64,000 bases of DNA from Nymphaea colorata (GCF_008831285.2 NC_045139.1:8030204-8094203), one strand, 5' to 3'; counted from the stretch's first letter, positions 16,343 to 28,698 are shown. Translations and numbers: made by a program. The notes: generated from the sequence alone by a model not told the origin.

Positions 16343-16689
16343 GGCGGAAAATTAAGGAGAAACACGAACTTTTAATTTCGATACGTTATCGGCTCGTCTT
16401 ATGACCCTGCAACTAATGGCCTGAATGCCTGATAAGCTCTGAAGAAGACACATAAGGCCCTTCATCTCTCATGTCAAAGACGACGAAGAAGAAAAGGTCT
16501 TCTCTCGTTGTCGTGAGAAAGTGATTGCATCGTAGTCGGTGCCACACTACCACTGCTTTAGAAAGGTATGTGGCTCTGGACCAGTCTTGTTGGATGGGAG
16601 CCGTGTGCCGCGCAACATGGCCAATTAGAATATTATGCAGTGACGTGTACGGTAGTTTGTATACATTCCAAAAAACAAAACTGAGAGTT

Positions 16690-17075
16690 CAAGAATGTCT
16701 ATGAAAAAACGAGAGAGAAAGTTTTGTATGTTGTTTCATGTATATTACAAAACCTATTACTAATATGTATATGTTTTCTTTCAATAACAAATAAATATGA
16801 AATAACAAATAAATATAAAATAGTGTTTATGAGATAATTAGCTAAACAACGGACGGACGAATGTATGAGATAACATGTATAAGATAATGTTTATGAGATA
16901 ACAAAAAATTTTGTAAGATAATAAAATAACATACATATATATGAGATAACGAGAAACATAAGTATAAGATAATGTTTATGAGATAATAAGATAATGAATG
17001 AGTGTATTAGATAACGTTAAACATAAGTATGAGATAATAAAATATTTATGAGACAATGAGATAATACTAAAGTTT
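16690..17075. repeat. Degenerate ATGAGATAA-type tandem repeat
   Basis: Variants of TATGAGATAAT and TATAAGATAATGTTTATGAGATAA recur many times with irregular spacing. The block lies in the left arm only; the right arm lacks it. Confidence 0.75.
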
Positions 17076-18145
17076 TTTTACTGCTTAAATAAGAGGTATA
17101 TTGGTCATAAAGATTTACCTTTATAGAATCTCAAATTTTCATTTTGCAGTATTTAATATTTATCCATACAAAAAATTTCGTTTTCTATTAATCATGAGCT
17201 TTTTTTGTATGGTGCACCATAAGATATTATATGCACAAGGGCAGCGTATATAATCAGCTTCACCCGTAGGTAGGCAATTTCTGTTTTGAATTCTTAAAAC
17301 ATCAATGTTTTCTATAGAGACAGCACTTTGAGGTACCAAAGATGAGGAGTTGGATGAGGCCTTATACTGTAGGATGGAGCTTTATACTGTAGGATGATGA
17401 GAGGTTGGGACCCAACTTCAACGTTCAACTGAGCATTAGGTCACCCCTACTCACTCTTGAAAAGATTTAAGAACAACAGAAGCACATAGAAAATAGAAAG
17501 TGTCTTATATTCTATTTATATTGAAACATAAAAAGGCATGCAATAGGTGTTTAACTCACTTAGATGACAAGCATGGAATTTGTAAAGTACGAAACCGTAT
17601 GATATTGTGCATTTTAAGTTCTTATATAGCTGTTCAAAAAATGTTAAGTCAAAACTTAGCATGTAAAATGCATGGAGTATAAATTCTTGCTTAACTTTGT
17701 CCTATGAGTTTGAGACGAGTTTATGAAATCTTAAAATTTTTCTGACTATGAAAATGGCCATCAGGTATTAGCAAATGTAGTCGAATTTGGTTTCCGAATC
17801 AAATTGAAAAGCCAAGTAACATAGTTTATTGGCAAATAAAATCAAAATCAATCGAATCAAAATCAGAATCCTTTTTTGAATAGGAATGGTTCTAAGTTAT
17901 TTTAAATTTTAAAAATAAATCAAAAGGAAATAACATTGAACAAAAAAAAAACTTAAAAGTAATATAAATTCATGAACAGTTGAAAAAGAAATAAAACGCG
18001 ACCCCAAGGACGGGGGGATTCCCTGTCCTTTCCTTTTATTTCCAACCAACTGAGATTAAGCAACGGGTTTTTGGAAAAAGCTACCGTCACAGTTTTTTTT
18101 TTTTTTATATGGGAAAATTAATTGTGCTTCTTTTTTTTAATTTAA
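17076..18145. other. Intergenic insertion in left arm, no gene recognised
   Basis: AT-rich DNA without recognised protein or repeat family. The corresponding place in the right arm (about 27310-27410) is far shorter, so this was inserted on the left or deleted on the right. Confidence 0.45.
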
Positions 18146-18539
18146 ACCGGAAAAAGTACCACTCCAGTAAAACAGTAAACCGTCACCAAAATTTTCTTCA
18201 AGAGCGTTGCAATGTACAAGCAAAATCGGGCGATTCAGGTTGAATCACCGATTCTGATTTAATTCAGGCGATTCTTTAAAAAATCATCCGACTTTGGAAG
18301 AGCCCTGAATCGCGAAAAGGAGCCGGTTCAATTCCAATTGGCCGATTCGGAAAGATTCCATCTGATTTTAATAATTAGCATATAAGTGAGGAAGCTCGTG
18401 CGTCTATGCTGGTAACACGACACGTGGACCCGACAAGTAAATGAGAAATTGGCTTGCTCTTGTGTCCAATCAACTATGCCCTATTGTTGCCTTTTGGTGT
18501 CCTTTAAACTAGTAATTTCTAGCTGGATCTGTATTATGT

Positions 18540-18690
18540 GAAATTTTTCGCGTTTATTTTATTAATAATATACATTTTATTATAAAAATATATATTTTAT
18601 ATTTCAAAATATTTTTTTAGTTTAATCGGGTTCAGCCTCGGCTCGGATTTCAAGCATGAGCGGGTATGGGGCCGGACCTACTAATCATAT
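18540..18690. repeat. GGCC-flanked AT-rich dispersed repeat, copy 2
   Basis: An A/T-only core with AAAATATATATTTTATATTT is followed by TCGGGTTCAGCCTCGGCTCGG, resembling the right half of the element at 8055-8325. The left GC block is missing or diverged. Confidence 0.45.
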
Positions 18691-18789
18691 ATATTTAGAT
18701 TCCCTATTGCGTCCACATGCACTAAAAATAAAAGGAAAGCTGGCTTTTGTGGGAATATGTAATTGTTTGGCATTTTAATTTCCTTTTTT

Positions 18790-20940
18790 CTTTTTTCCTT
18801 TTTTTTTTTTTACTCAACAGTACCTATGTTCGCAAGGCTGTGTTAGTAAATAAAATTGAGCAGAAAATGTCTGACCATATATAATGCCACTTTTTGTTTT
18901 ATTTCTCAAACTTAAAGATCTGAAACTTAATTTGAGTTCGACAGACACAGTCCGACCTTTCTCGATCGGACTTGGAGAACCAATTTTCATCCGACTAAGC
19001 AACACGATCTCTGCATTATAAAAGGTCCGAAACCCCAATCCATCTAAACCACGTTCACCTTCCCGGTTTTAGTGAAAATGACAAAGCTTCGCTGTTCTCG
19101 AATTACTTCCGAATTAAAGTATTTCTAAATCTTGGACCAGTGCATCCGCTGAAGCGAATTCAACTAACGGTCAAAACGAACACGAGAACAGAAGCCGGCA
19201 GCCGGCATCTACTGGCTCGGACCTGACCGGACTTTTCTTCATCGGTTCTGATGTCCTCCATTAATATACGCTCGTTTCTAAGACAGGCGTGCCACCATTC
19301 TTCTTTGGTGCCAACAAGTCATTGAGTTGGGAAAGTATGAAGACTGCATGCAACTCAATGGAACATTAGTATAATCAATAACAACATCCAACTAACGATC
19401 AAAATTTGAATGCATGAATTGTGGTTCGCAACCCGAGTTCGCAACGAGCTCACTTAACTCATCGCAGTTTGCCGTCAATTTCAGGTCAGCTACCTCACAC
19501 GACTATTTTTTCTTATTATATAACTCTTGAACGAAAATGAAGCATCTCGGTGACAAAGCTCGAACTGGTATTTTCTCCGAGTTCCGGCGGTGGAATTCTG
19601 AACGAAGAAGACCCTTTTCAGCTGCAGCAAGAGATCAGCTTGGTGGAGAGGCAGTAGAGTATTCGGCTAAAAAGGAAGTCAAAACAATATAGGGAAGTAA
19701 AATTTTGGCAGAGGGAGTCTCTAAGTTTATATAGATCTAAATAAATTTGCGTTGCCGAAGGGACCTTCATGTACCCGCCTCTTCCGGCGAGCTTTCCCAA
19801 GGTCCCCACGAAAACAAGACTGCTTTCCGGCGACCTTGCTCCAATTTTCCCAGTGATCGAGAAACCTGGTTATCGGCCTTCAACCAATCCCTGCAGCCGT
19901 AGTCCATCGTCTAGGTGCCACATTCATATTCCAGAACGAGTTAATGAATTCCACATTGCTGCATTTAGTAGAACGCGCAACTCTAGAAACCTGCAGCACT
20001 AATTGCAACAAGCAAGTCATCTTGTAAAAAGGAGCATCACTCACCAAAATACCTTACTTATAAGAGCAGGGAGTAGAAAATTAAAGGCCGGCACAGGGCC
20101 GGGTACCCAAACTTCTTAATCATATCCCAAGTTGCTATATATATATTAATAATAATGATAAGGGTAATGATAATAATACTAATAATGTCCACATATCCAA
20201 TGATGATTTGTCTTGTGCTCAAGTATTTCGTTCTTTTGCTTCATAGTTGAGGAAATAGTTTTACAATACTAACTAAATTATATAATTAAGATATATATAT
20301 ATATATATATATATATAAACACATTTTTAATTGCAAGAACAATTACACTATTTTGTCTGTCATGTCTACCTGCAAAAGATTACCAAGTGAATGCTGAAAT
20401 AAATATAAAGGAAAGACCTTAACAGAAAATTCAACAGTGTAGTTGTGTGTAAGTGTACCTTATTTCTGCATTTGAGCCAAGGGCTATCATTATTGTCCAA
20501 CCCAAGATATTCATTCTGCACATGCGACGAGAAGAAACAAGTAAGCTGAAAGCAACAATTATCTAAAGGAGTTCAAAGGAAAATGACAGTGGGTGGGTCT
20601 TCAAGGGTGCGTCAAACTAAGAAAGAAGTTTTCAGGAAAAACTTTTCAACACCATTACACACACACACTGGAAAGTTGAAATGGACACCAGAGGTCTGAT
20701 TCCATTTTTCCTTGAAAGGAAGTTCTTTCCATCCTCACATTTCCAAAAAATCAAACTCTACCTAAGAGATAAAGCATGTGACCATAAATGTTCTGTCATG
20801 AGACTATCTTTTGTGTCTTCGTCTCTGCATCCACTGATAATAAACAAATTGAAGGTTTTCATTTATTTGAGGCGTGTGTGTGTATGCATGTGTGTGTGTC
20901 TGTATGAGAGAGAGAGAGAGATAGATTTGGTAACTATTTG
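18790..20940 (-). pseudogene. Decayed MATE gene relic
   Basis: Only one exon survives: 20515-20459, a 57-bp homologue of exon 4 encoding MNILGWTIMIALGSNAE with intact AG and GT borders. Around it are intron sequences matching the intact gene: 20640-20870 resembles intron 3, 20110-20458 intron 4, 19290-19750 intron 5, and 18880-18960 part of intron 6. Exons 5 and 6 are gone; at exon 5's place is about 280 bp of unrelated DNA (19760-20040). Upstream, homology stops near 20940 where another duplicated segment begins. Its position mirrors the broken copy at 23831-26523, so both may descend from the second gene of a former MATE pair. Intron matches were judged by eye. Confidence 0.75.
20290..20317. 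repeat. (TA)n microsatellite
   Basis: TA tract of about 28 bp inside the former intron 4 of the MATE relic. Confidence 0.9.
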
Positions 20941-20989
20941 AAACAATGTTTTTTTAGTCATTCCACTTTTTTCGATATTTTCTTTTTTG

Positions 20990-22400
20990 TCCTTACACAA
21001 ATATTGGCTAAATTTGTAAAAGTATAGTGAGGAATAGCCACTCTTTTTGTCCTCAAGAAAGTGCTCTTAAATACCGGTAACAACTTTATTGGCCTGTTCA
21101 AATAAAGATCTATTACGCATATATACTTTCCAAATTGTACACGTATCTCAACTCATAATTATATGTTAGACTATATATATATATATATAGAAACAATTAT
21201 ATGAACTTTGGATAACTCGCCACCCCTCTGGCTCTCTCCTATATAACTATCTTACGGGAACATTTGGTAATAAGAAACCACATCTCATCAATCTATCTCA
21301 AAAATTGAGAAAGCTAGGTAAATAATTCATTCAATGCTGTAAAGTTTGTGTATGTGTGTCTTACTTCATAAGAAGAAGCAATATGACCAAACTTGTTTTC
21401 CTTTGGGTTTTGAAAGAAGAGCTTCTCAAATTCAACAACTTCGATCTGACAGAAGTGACATAGTTGACATGAAATTAATGGCAAACTGGTAGAGAGCGGG
21501 ATGAGTTAAGTGGGTCCTAATTTGATCGTTACATGATTTTACTGCTCATTTAATTAATGTTCCATTGTTTTATATGTGTCTCTGATTGCTTAACAATATT
21601 CAGATGAATATGACTCAATCTCACAATTTCTAGTTCGTCTGGGCCAAATTTTAGGTAATAGATATGATAAATTTAGATGGATATATTTCACAGTTGCTCA
21701 AGCATGCTTTTGCGTGATTTCATTGCATTTCAAACCATGATTACCATAAGAAAGCCCACTTGAATAAGCATTCATCTAACCAATTATTGTCGGCCCAAGT
21801 TGGTGGAGCTATCAATCAGAGCAGAGAAAAAACCTACACTGCCAAAAATTACGAAGTTTTCTGTTGAGGTGACTGACTTTCTAGCCCAAGTGAACCATCT
21901 TCGATTTGATAGAAGAACTTTAATGTGCCTTCGACTTGCGGATCAAAGTTCTGACGCCGCGCAGAAGGTGTGATGAAAAGAATTTGGTTTGTACAAAATT
22001 TCATGCACCAGTATGGTTAATGAACAAAATGTTCTCGTTTTAATGAAAAAAGAAATTTTATGTAAAGATAAAGCTAAAGACCAAAAAAAAGTAAAAATAC
22101 TCAAAAGACATTTTTTTTCAACAATTTTCAATAATAACTTTTTTTTTTTTTCTTTTGGCGTATGCACCGAGCAGTGAACCCAACTCAAACTCATGGTCAA
22201 ATCCATATCCGAGGCACATTGGATCAAAAGGCGACTTGTTCAGTTGACTTTGAGTTAAGACCGAAGTCTGGATCTCGTTTTGTTATTTTTGTTTTGTTTG
22301 GATTACAGGTCTGATGTTCATTGTAAAGATCCATGTATTTAGATCTGTATTCATATAACTGGATCCAGGTTGTTCTAAATATGTGTAACGGAATTCAGAC
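20990..22400. repeat. Duplicated segment, inverted copy at 37560-39930
   Basis: Matches in reverse complement: 20998-21090 with about 39850-39930 (ATTTGTAAAAGTATAGTGAG and AGCCACTC), 21310-21400 with about 39540-39620 (AAGAAGCAATATGACC), 21600-21700 with about 38040-38165 (TGACTCAATCTCA), and 22300-22400 with about 37610-37720 (GTAAAGATCCATGTATTTAG). The piece at 21600-21700 also resembles the 3' flank of the intact MATE gene at 10960-11060, so the segment is probably old MATE flanking DNA. No gene recognised. Confidence 0.75.
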
Positions 22401-23032
22401 CCATAAACAAAATCTTTCTCGATTTAGAGGGTCCGCCTGCGTTTCATTCTATGACGAAGTTCCGAAACTCAGCACTACCGGAGATTAGGCCTCCACCCTT
22501 TTTATTGATCAAAAATTGCTATACAAACATACACAGGAGCAAGAATTTATAGATACCTGTGTCTAGCAACAATATCAGAGGAGCGATTATCTTGTACAAA
22601 ACTGATTCTATGACGTATGGTCGTGAGAAGACCCAAGCTGGGCCAGTTGCATGCACTGCCTTCAACCTGTTTAAGGATCCAACTTAGCTACATCTATCAC
22701 TGGAGGCAAGAACAAAATTCATGTCATGGCTGAGACCAGAGTTCTGCAAAAAATTAGTTAAAATAATGGAGGCATCCTTATAGTAGGCCCTGCCACAAAA
22801 CCGAGATGCAAACCTTACATTTTCATTGCCTTCCTTCCTGATGACATAAAACGATGACATTACTGTTGCCTTTCTTAGCAAAAAGAAGTAGACCAAACAC
22901 TCCGATCTAGGCTGGATACCTCTCCCTAAACGCCAATGTCTGTCCGCGTTTTCAGTTTTTTACCACGACCCATCACATTGTCTTCTTGCAGGAGCAGCAT
23001 TGGTTTTTCGTCACTTGTGCTTTTACCTCATA
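22401..23032. other. Intergenic, no gene recognised
   Basis: This lies close to the axis of the inverted duplication. A 70-residue minus frame (22684-22896) has no recognised domain. Confidence 0.4.
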
Positions 23033-23039
23033 CCTTTAA

Positions 23040-23416
23040 GTTTGTCACAAAAAACGGGGACGAGTATTAAACGGTGAGGAAAAAAACAGGTAAAATACGG
23101 CAAAGTTTTATATATCGAAAATAAAACGGGAAAAGTTCGGCAAATTTTTAAAAAAAATTAAACATTTAATACATCTTAAAAATTATAAAAAATTATAAAA
23201 AATAATAATTAATAAAAAACGACAAAAAACGGGAAAATAATGGCAAAAAACGGGAAAATAACGTATAATATGGGTATTAAACGTGTATTATACGCGTTTT
23301 TTGTTTTTTGACGTTTTTTTTTAAAACGAGAATAGTACGGGTATTATACGGCAAAACAGTTTTTGGCGTTAAGTACGCGTTTTTTTTAAAAAAACGACGT
23401 TTTTTGTGACAATGGG
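23040..23416. mobile_element. MITE-like element with TTGTCACAAAAAACG inverted ends
   Basis: The left end has TTGTCACAAAAAACG (from about 23042) and the right end its reverse complement (to about 23412). The 377-bp segment sits between two copies of CCTTTAA (23033-23039 and 23417-23423), a candidate 7-bp target duplication. The inside has repeats of AAAACGGGAAAA and TACGGCAAA and no coding potential. Superfamily is uncertain, since 7 bp is unusual for hAT (8) or Mutator (9-10). Confidence 0.7.
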
Positions 23417-23830
23417 CCTTTAACTCTATAATGTTTGCATCTGAAGGACTTTTCTTTATTCGTAGCTTCTTAGACTCGCCCTCCATTTGATTTTCTATTG
23501 TCTTTCCCTCCACTTGCCATTTTTTTAGAGTTGTGTTTAAAGGTTGTGGCTTATGTCTACTTGATAGCACATTTGAAATGAGCGCAACAATAAAGAAACA
23601 CCTTCTACTCGCAATATCCCTCTCCCTCCTGCCGACTTCCTTCCAAAACCCACGTTGTCTAGTTGGCCATCCGATTAGGATTAAGATCTGATTATCCTAA
23701 TCCATTTACATCACATCAGGTCCTCTGCTGTTTGTTGTTCAAGTGGTGAAGCGTGGTGAAGCGATTGGTCGCAGGCGGGTACTCCGGCGGACTGGTACGT
23801 GTTCGAATTCGCCCTTTCCCTTCTCTGCTC

Positions 23831-26523
23831 ATGGAAGGAGAGGACCAACGGCCCTTGCTGAATATGGTAGCCATGGAAACGGGAGCACTGGAACCGTGGA
23901 GTTTGGAGGGGACATTGAGCCTATCAATAGCGCAGGGAGATTTTTCGTGCAATTTGGTGCTGAATCAAAGAAACTGTGGTATCTTGGAGGGCCTGCCATC
24001 TTCACAAACCTTTGTCGGTACTCCCTGGGAGCAGTCACTCAAGCCTTTGCTGGGCATCTGGGGACTCTCGAGCTCGCCGCCGTTTCCATGGAGAACTCCG
24101 TTATTGCAGGGTTCTCGTTCGGTGTTACGGTACCATCGATTTCTTTCTCCTTATCCCCAGAACGGATCAAGAATCTGACTTTTCTTCGTTTCATATGAGG
24201 GAGCCTCCCACCATTTTCTACAAAGCTTTTCCAATCAAATATTACGTAAATTGAACTGCCTTCGTTCCCTTCTGATTCATTCTTTCTTTGGGCTGATACG
24301 ACTTTAACTACGATTCTTTTACTATTTACATGCTAAAATTGCCAAGCACTATTCTGACCTCAATGATCATTTTTCGAATCTGCATTTTTTGGCTTGTAGC
24401 TAGGAATGGGAAGTGCACTAGAAACAATATGTGGACAAGCTTATGGAGCAGGGAAGCTTGACATGCTTGGGATTTACTTGCAGAGATCATGGGTCATCCT
24501 GAACTCCACGGCCCTTGTCCTTTGTATATTCTACATCTTTGCTACTCCCTTTCTGAAACTAATTGGGCAGGCCTCGGAGATATCAGAGTCGGCAGGAACG
24601 TTTGCAATATGGATGATCCCGCAGCTCTTTGCTTATTCCATGAACTATCCTATCGCCAAATTCTTGCAGGCACAGAGCAAGATCATGCCAATGGCCGCAA
24701 TAGCATTTGTTGCTCTGGTCCTCCACACTTTCTTCAGTTGATTGCTCATCATAAAGCTGGGTTGGGGACTTGTTGGTGCTGCTGTGGTGCTCGATTCCTC
24801 TTGGTGGTTCATTGTTATTGCTCAATTGGTGTACATTTTCACCGGCACTTGCGGCGAGCTTGGACCGGGTTCTCATGGAAAGCCTTCACTCATCTTTGGG
24901 AATTTTTCAAGCTTTCATTGGCATCTTCCGTCATGCTTTGGTATTTGATACGATGCTTTAATTTGTTTTTTAATCTTACTAATCATACCCTGCAATTGTT
25001 CTTGCGTTCTCACTGCAGTTTTATTATCATCATGACGGTGGCGGTAATGAATTGAGCTTTCAGCTTAGAGCGTTGGTATTACATGGTGTTGATTCTATTT
25101 GCTGGATATTTGAGCAACCCCGAAGTTTCAGTAGATGCACTATCCATTTGGTACGTAAATAAGCCTGACCTCTCTTCTTCTTCTTCTTCTTCTTCTCTCT
25201 CTCTCTCTCTCCCCCTCACTCTTTCCAACACCCAAAAAAGAAAATCTTCACTGAAAAACTGAAGATGTAGGGACTAGGGAAGCAAGGGCAGAAGAGAGGC
25301 TAACTCATTGAACATTTGTTATCTCATTTTTTACTTGTTTGTAAAGATTTACGTTCATATTGATGTAATTTTTTTGGTCTACTTCTTTATCGCTTCCAGC
25401 TTACTAGTTTCTTCCCTTCTGCAGCATGAATATCTTAGGCTGGACTGTCATGGTGGCCTTTGGCTCAAATGCGGCAATAAGGTATGATTTGGGAACCAAC
25501 AAACCCACATGATCTACTTGCAACCAAAAAGTTACACTTATTAGAGTCCATTTAATAAATGAAAGATTTTGTAAATTGTATTGTGAATCTTCCCCAAAAG
25601 TTGGGGTAAATTCATGTAACACTTTTTTAAGGTATTTCATAGATTTACTTTAATCTTTAAACCATATTCATAAAACATAAAACATGTACATGCTATTCTA
25701 CCTGCCGAATATTGTACTCTTAGGTTTTCATTGAGGTTTTTCTTTATCTTTATCTTTATTTTAGTGCTGACATGACCGGGTTTCGTCGGAAGATGCTGTA
25801 GACAAAATAAAAACATTTGCAATATAAGATTCATCCGACAACCTTTGTTTATACTCTGGCGGGCTCACGAGTTTAGTGAAGTCAGCTGTTTCCGAGCCTA
25901 ATTAAATATCACCAGTGGTGCATTTCCATAAATGGGACTTGAGGACTGAAGTACCTAAATTATTGGTTTAAATAAACTTTGTTAAGGCAAAGTCGGATTA
26001 GCTTAATGGAAAAAAACATCCCAGATCCTCAGCCATGCTTCTGTTAATAATAAATATGTTTTTGGCCGGGAATGAAAACAATATGCCAACAAACATAGGA
26101 AACGATATCAAAACGATCAACTCAAAGGTGTATATAGGTTGGACCAGGATTATGTGAAAAAACATGTCTTTGATTCCCCTGAACCTTATGCCTCTATGTT
26201 TTAAGGTAATGGTTCACGGTACTTAAATTGAACGATACACCACTGCAAAAGTACATGAAGAAGATGTGATTTATGTGATTGACTTTCCCTTTTTATTAAT
26301 ACAGAAGTTCAGTATCCAAAATTAATTGAAGAATGTTAATATGAGTAGTTTTTGGTGGCATTAATGCAGTGTGAGGGTGTCAAATGAATTGGGAGCGGGA
26401 AATCCAAGGAGAGCAAAATTTGCAGTGGTGGCTGTGGTGATCTTCACCTTCATCATCGGCCTTGCCATCGCTGCCATTCTGCTCATACTGAGGGATTACT
26501 ATCCGAAGTTGTTCACAAGCAGC
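23831..26523 (+). pseudogene. Broken, 3'-truncated MATE gene
   Basis: Exon homologues on the plus strand: 23831-24129, 24400-24940, 25064-25150, 25425-25481 and 26370-26523. Exon 1 keeps the start MEGEDQRPLLN but has a net 19-bp deletion, so the conserved part (FGGDIEPIN...KLWYLGGPAIF) is in another frame. Exon 2 has TGA at 24739-24741 where relatives have Trp (FFSWLL), and a 1-bp deletion near 24853 in the CGRAW region. Exons 3 and 4 are well kept. Exon 5 breaks off after the LFTSS segment at about 26523 and exons 6-8 are absent. The damage rules out a normal carrier. The remaining domains are those of the DTX27/28/29-type gene, and it mirrors the relic at 18790-20940. Confidence 0.92.
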
Positions 26524-27099
26524 TATTGGATGGGTTCGAACTTCTTGGCTTAATGCATCCTTTGAAGTAAATTGAACTGACGGTCAGCAAACGTACATGA
26601 GAACTCCAGCCGGTAGCGCCGGATGCACCGCTCTCTTGTTCACCTCTGAATCGAACATGTGTGGCTCTCCGCTGTCAAGGCATGCTACAGTACAGTATTA
26701 TACATAGAGACATTTTATAAATGTCCAATGAATCTGTCTCAGTGATTAGTGTCTCAATGATTAGGGCAAGAGTGTCATCTTGAGAAATCTCACCTCACAC
26801 ATGCAATTCCAATACATTGCATTGGACTATATATCATTGTTTGGTAGTAGAGACATTTTATAAATGTCTAATGAATGTGGACATCAAAAGGCAACCTTGG
26901 TCCAATGGGGCATAGTTGATCATATGACTGGACACAAGACCAAGCCGATTTCTCATTTACTTGCCGGGTCCAATTCCATGTGTGGTTCTACCAGCATAGA
27001 CGTACGAGCCTCCTTGAAGGCGGAGGCACATGGTGGTCGTTGTGGGCAATTGCTCACTCAGTCCCACACCAATTACTTACTAATTATTAAAATCAGATG
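26524..27099. other. Intergenic after the MATE truncation point
   Basis: The part at about 26530-26650 resembles 19130-19250 in the same orientation (GCATCC..TGAAG, CGGTCA, GAGAAC, AGCCGG). AGAGACATTTTATAAATGTC occurs at about 26707 and again at about 26852. No gene seen. Confidence 0.45.
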
Positions 27100-27580
27100 G
27101 AATCTTTCTGAATCGGCCAATTCGAATAGAACAGGCTCCTTTTCGATTGGACGATTCAGGGCTCTTCCAAAATCGGAAGCTTTTTTAAAGAATCGCCGGA
27201 ATTAAATAAGAATCGGTGTTTCAACCTGAATCGCCCGAATTGGCGTGTACATTGCAACGCTCTTGGAGAAAACTTTGGTGACAGTTTACTGTTTTACTGG
27301 AGAGGCACTTTATCTGGCTTCGTACTTATTTATTGTCTCGCGCAGATGAGTATACAATATTTGATCTTTAAAGTAAATATACATGTTTTATTTCCATTTT
27401 TTTGGAAAACATGCTGAGCTTTATTTTTGGAATGTATACCAACTATCATGTACGTCACTGCATGCTTTTCTAATTGACCATGTGCGCCCACAGTAACTTG
27501 GCTGGCGGTCCAGAGCGACCTACCTTTTTAAAGCAGTGGTAGTGTGGCACCGACTACACGACGTTCCTGGTGAAGAACTA

Positions 27581-28698
27581 AGGGGCCGTTTGATGGCCTG
27601 GAAATATATTTCAGAAAATATATTTTTGGAAATATAGTATAGGAAATGGAAAAATGGAATGAGAAAAATCTTTCCGATTCCAATTTTAATGTGTGTGTGA
27701 TGACTCAGAAATATATTTTCAATTCTATATTTCTGAGTTTGATGATACAGAAATATATTTCCACATTCTTAGTCTGACCTGCCTTCACAAGTTTCCAACT
27801 AAAAGACTTTGTAAACAGAAAAATCTGAGGAATGGCAGATTATGGTTCAATATTAGAGGAGATTGAGATCTGCAGCCCAAGAGAAGAACAGTTTGTGAAT
27901 GAAAGCTGAAGCATGTTTTCTGCATTAAGTATACAAAACATGTGAAAATGGAGATATGACATTGATATCTAGGAAGTGAAGCACAAAGCACAACAATATG
28001 CATCAAATAAAGCAACAAAATGTAATATGCAAAGAAATTTCTTGGCTGAACAAGAGAAAGCTGAACAGAATGCAGAAGAGAAAAAATGTCTAAATACTAG
28101 AATCCAAAGACAATTGTGATAAACGGGAAGAACAAACTTCTGCAAATAAACCACATAGAAAGGAGGACGATAGTAACCTTACTTGCCCGATTGATCGTTT
28201 GGGTGGGAGTAATGATGCAAGGAACATGCTCTAATTCAGCTTCAATTCCTTTAGCCAGAGATATAATTATAGGAGAACTAAGCCTTTCCTTCCAATTTTT
28301 GCTAATCTCTTTAAATACCACCCTAGTCTCAGTCGACGGCAAACCATTTATCACAATATCTGCGTCCCATATGGCTTCCTGCAAATTGGTGACAAGTTTC
28401 AATGGGCATAACGGCGTATCAATCATGTTCAAGCAGAAACCATCTTTCAAAATTTCGTCTACACAGGGTCCGCTGCTCGCCAAGCCTGCCTTGGACATAC
28501 TTCAGATAAGCGCAGCGTCTGATCAGTCTTCTAAGTACATCTTACCTTGAATTAATCACTTCAAACAAATGCTCTGCCGTTGCTAGGTCGACATACCTAC
28601 CTGCTCTTCTCCAGATCCTAATCTGAATTTTGTCGCGAAAATGGCCGTAGGTATCTTGCAGAAGCACAAGAAAGACGCTGCCCCAAGCACCAGGACAA
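27581..28698. mobile_element. Insertion carrying a captured gene fragment
   Basis: Left and right arms align upstream of the MATE start except that the right arm has about 1.1 kb extra between CACCGACTAC... (about 27560) and ACAACTAGAGAACACC (from about 28699). The left part, from GGGGCCGTTTGATGGCCTGG, has several AAATATATTTC motifs in both orientations. The right part is a glycerol-3-phosphate dehydrogenase gene piece with intron sequence. Terminal inverted repeats or a target duplication were not established, so the class (Pack-MULE, hAT, Helitron) is open. Confidence 0.6.
28183..28698 (-). pseudogene. Fragment of cytosolic NAD-dependent glycerol-3-phosphate dehydrogenase gene
   Basis: The minus-strand translation begins in the dinucleotide-binding loop ([20 protein letters not shown]), then [92 protein letters not shown] and [11 protein letters not shown]. 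This follows plant GPDHC proteins closely (recognised from memory). It is dead: TAA at 28542-28544 where Glu is expected, and a frameshift near 28460. At 28183 the frame meets a good donor (CAA|GTAAGG), and intron-like DNA continues to about 27850, so the source was genomic DNA, not an mRNA. The first glycines of the NAD site and the catalytic C-terminal half are absent. It lies about 160 bp upstream of the inactivated MATE copy, on the opposite strand. Confidence 0.9.

Noticed and set aside
16690-17075. Possible CRISPR-like array
   Set aside because: The repeat units are degenerate and irregularly spaced, there is no conserved repeat-spacer structure, and the genome is a plant's.
24489-25055. 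188-residue plus-strand frame in the truncated MATE copy
   Set aside because: It is the wrong reading frame of MATE exon 2 and the following intron, kept open by chance; the mirror genes show the same shadow.
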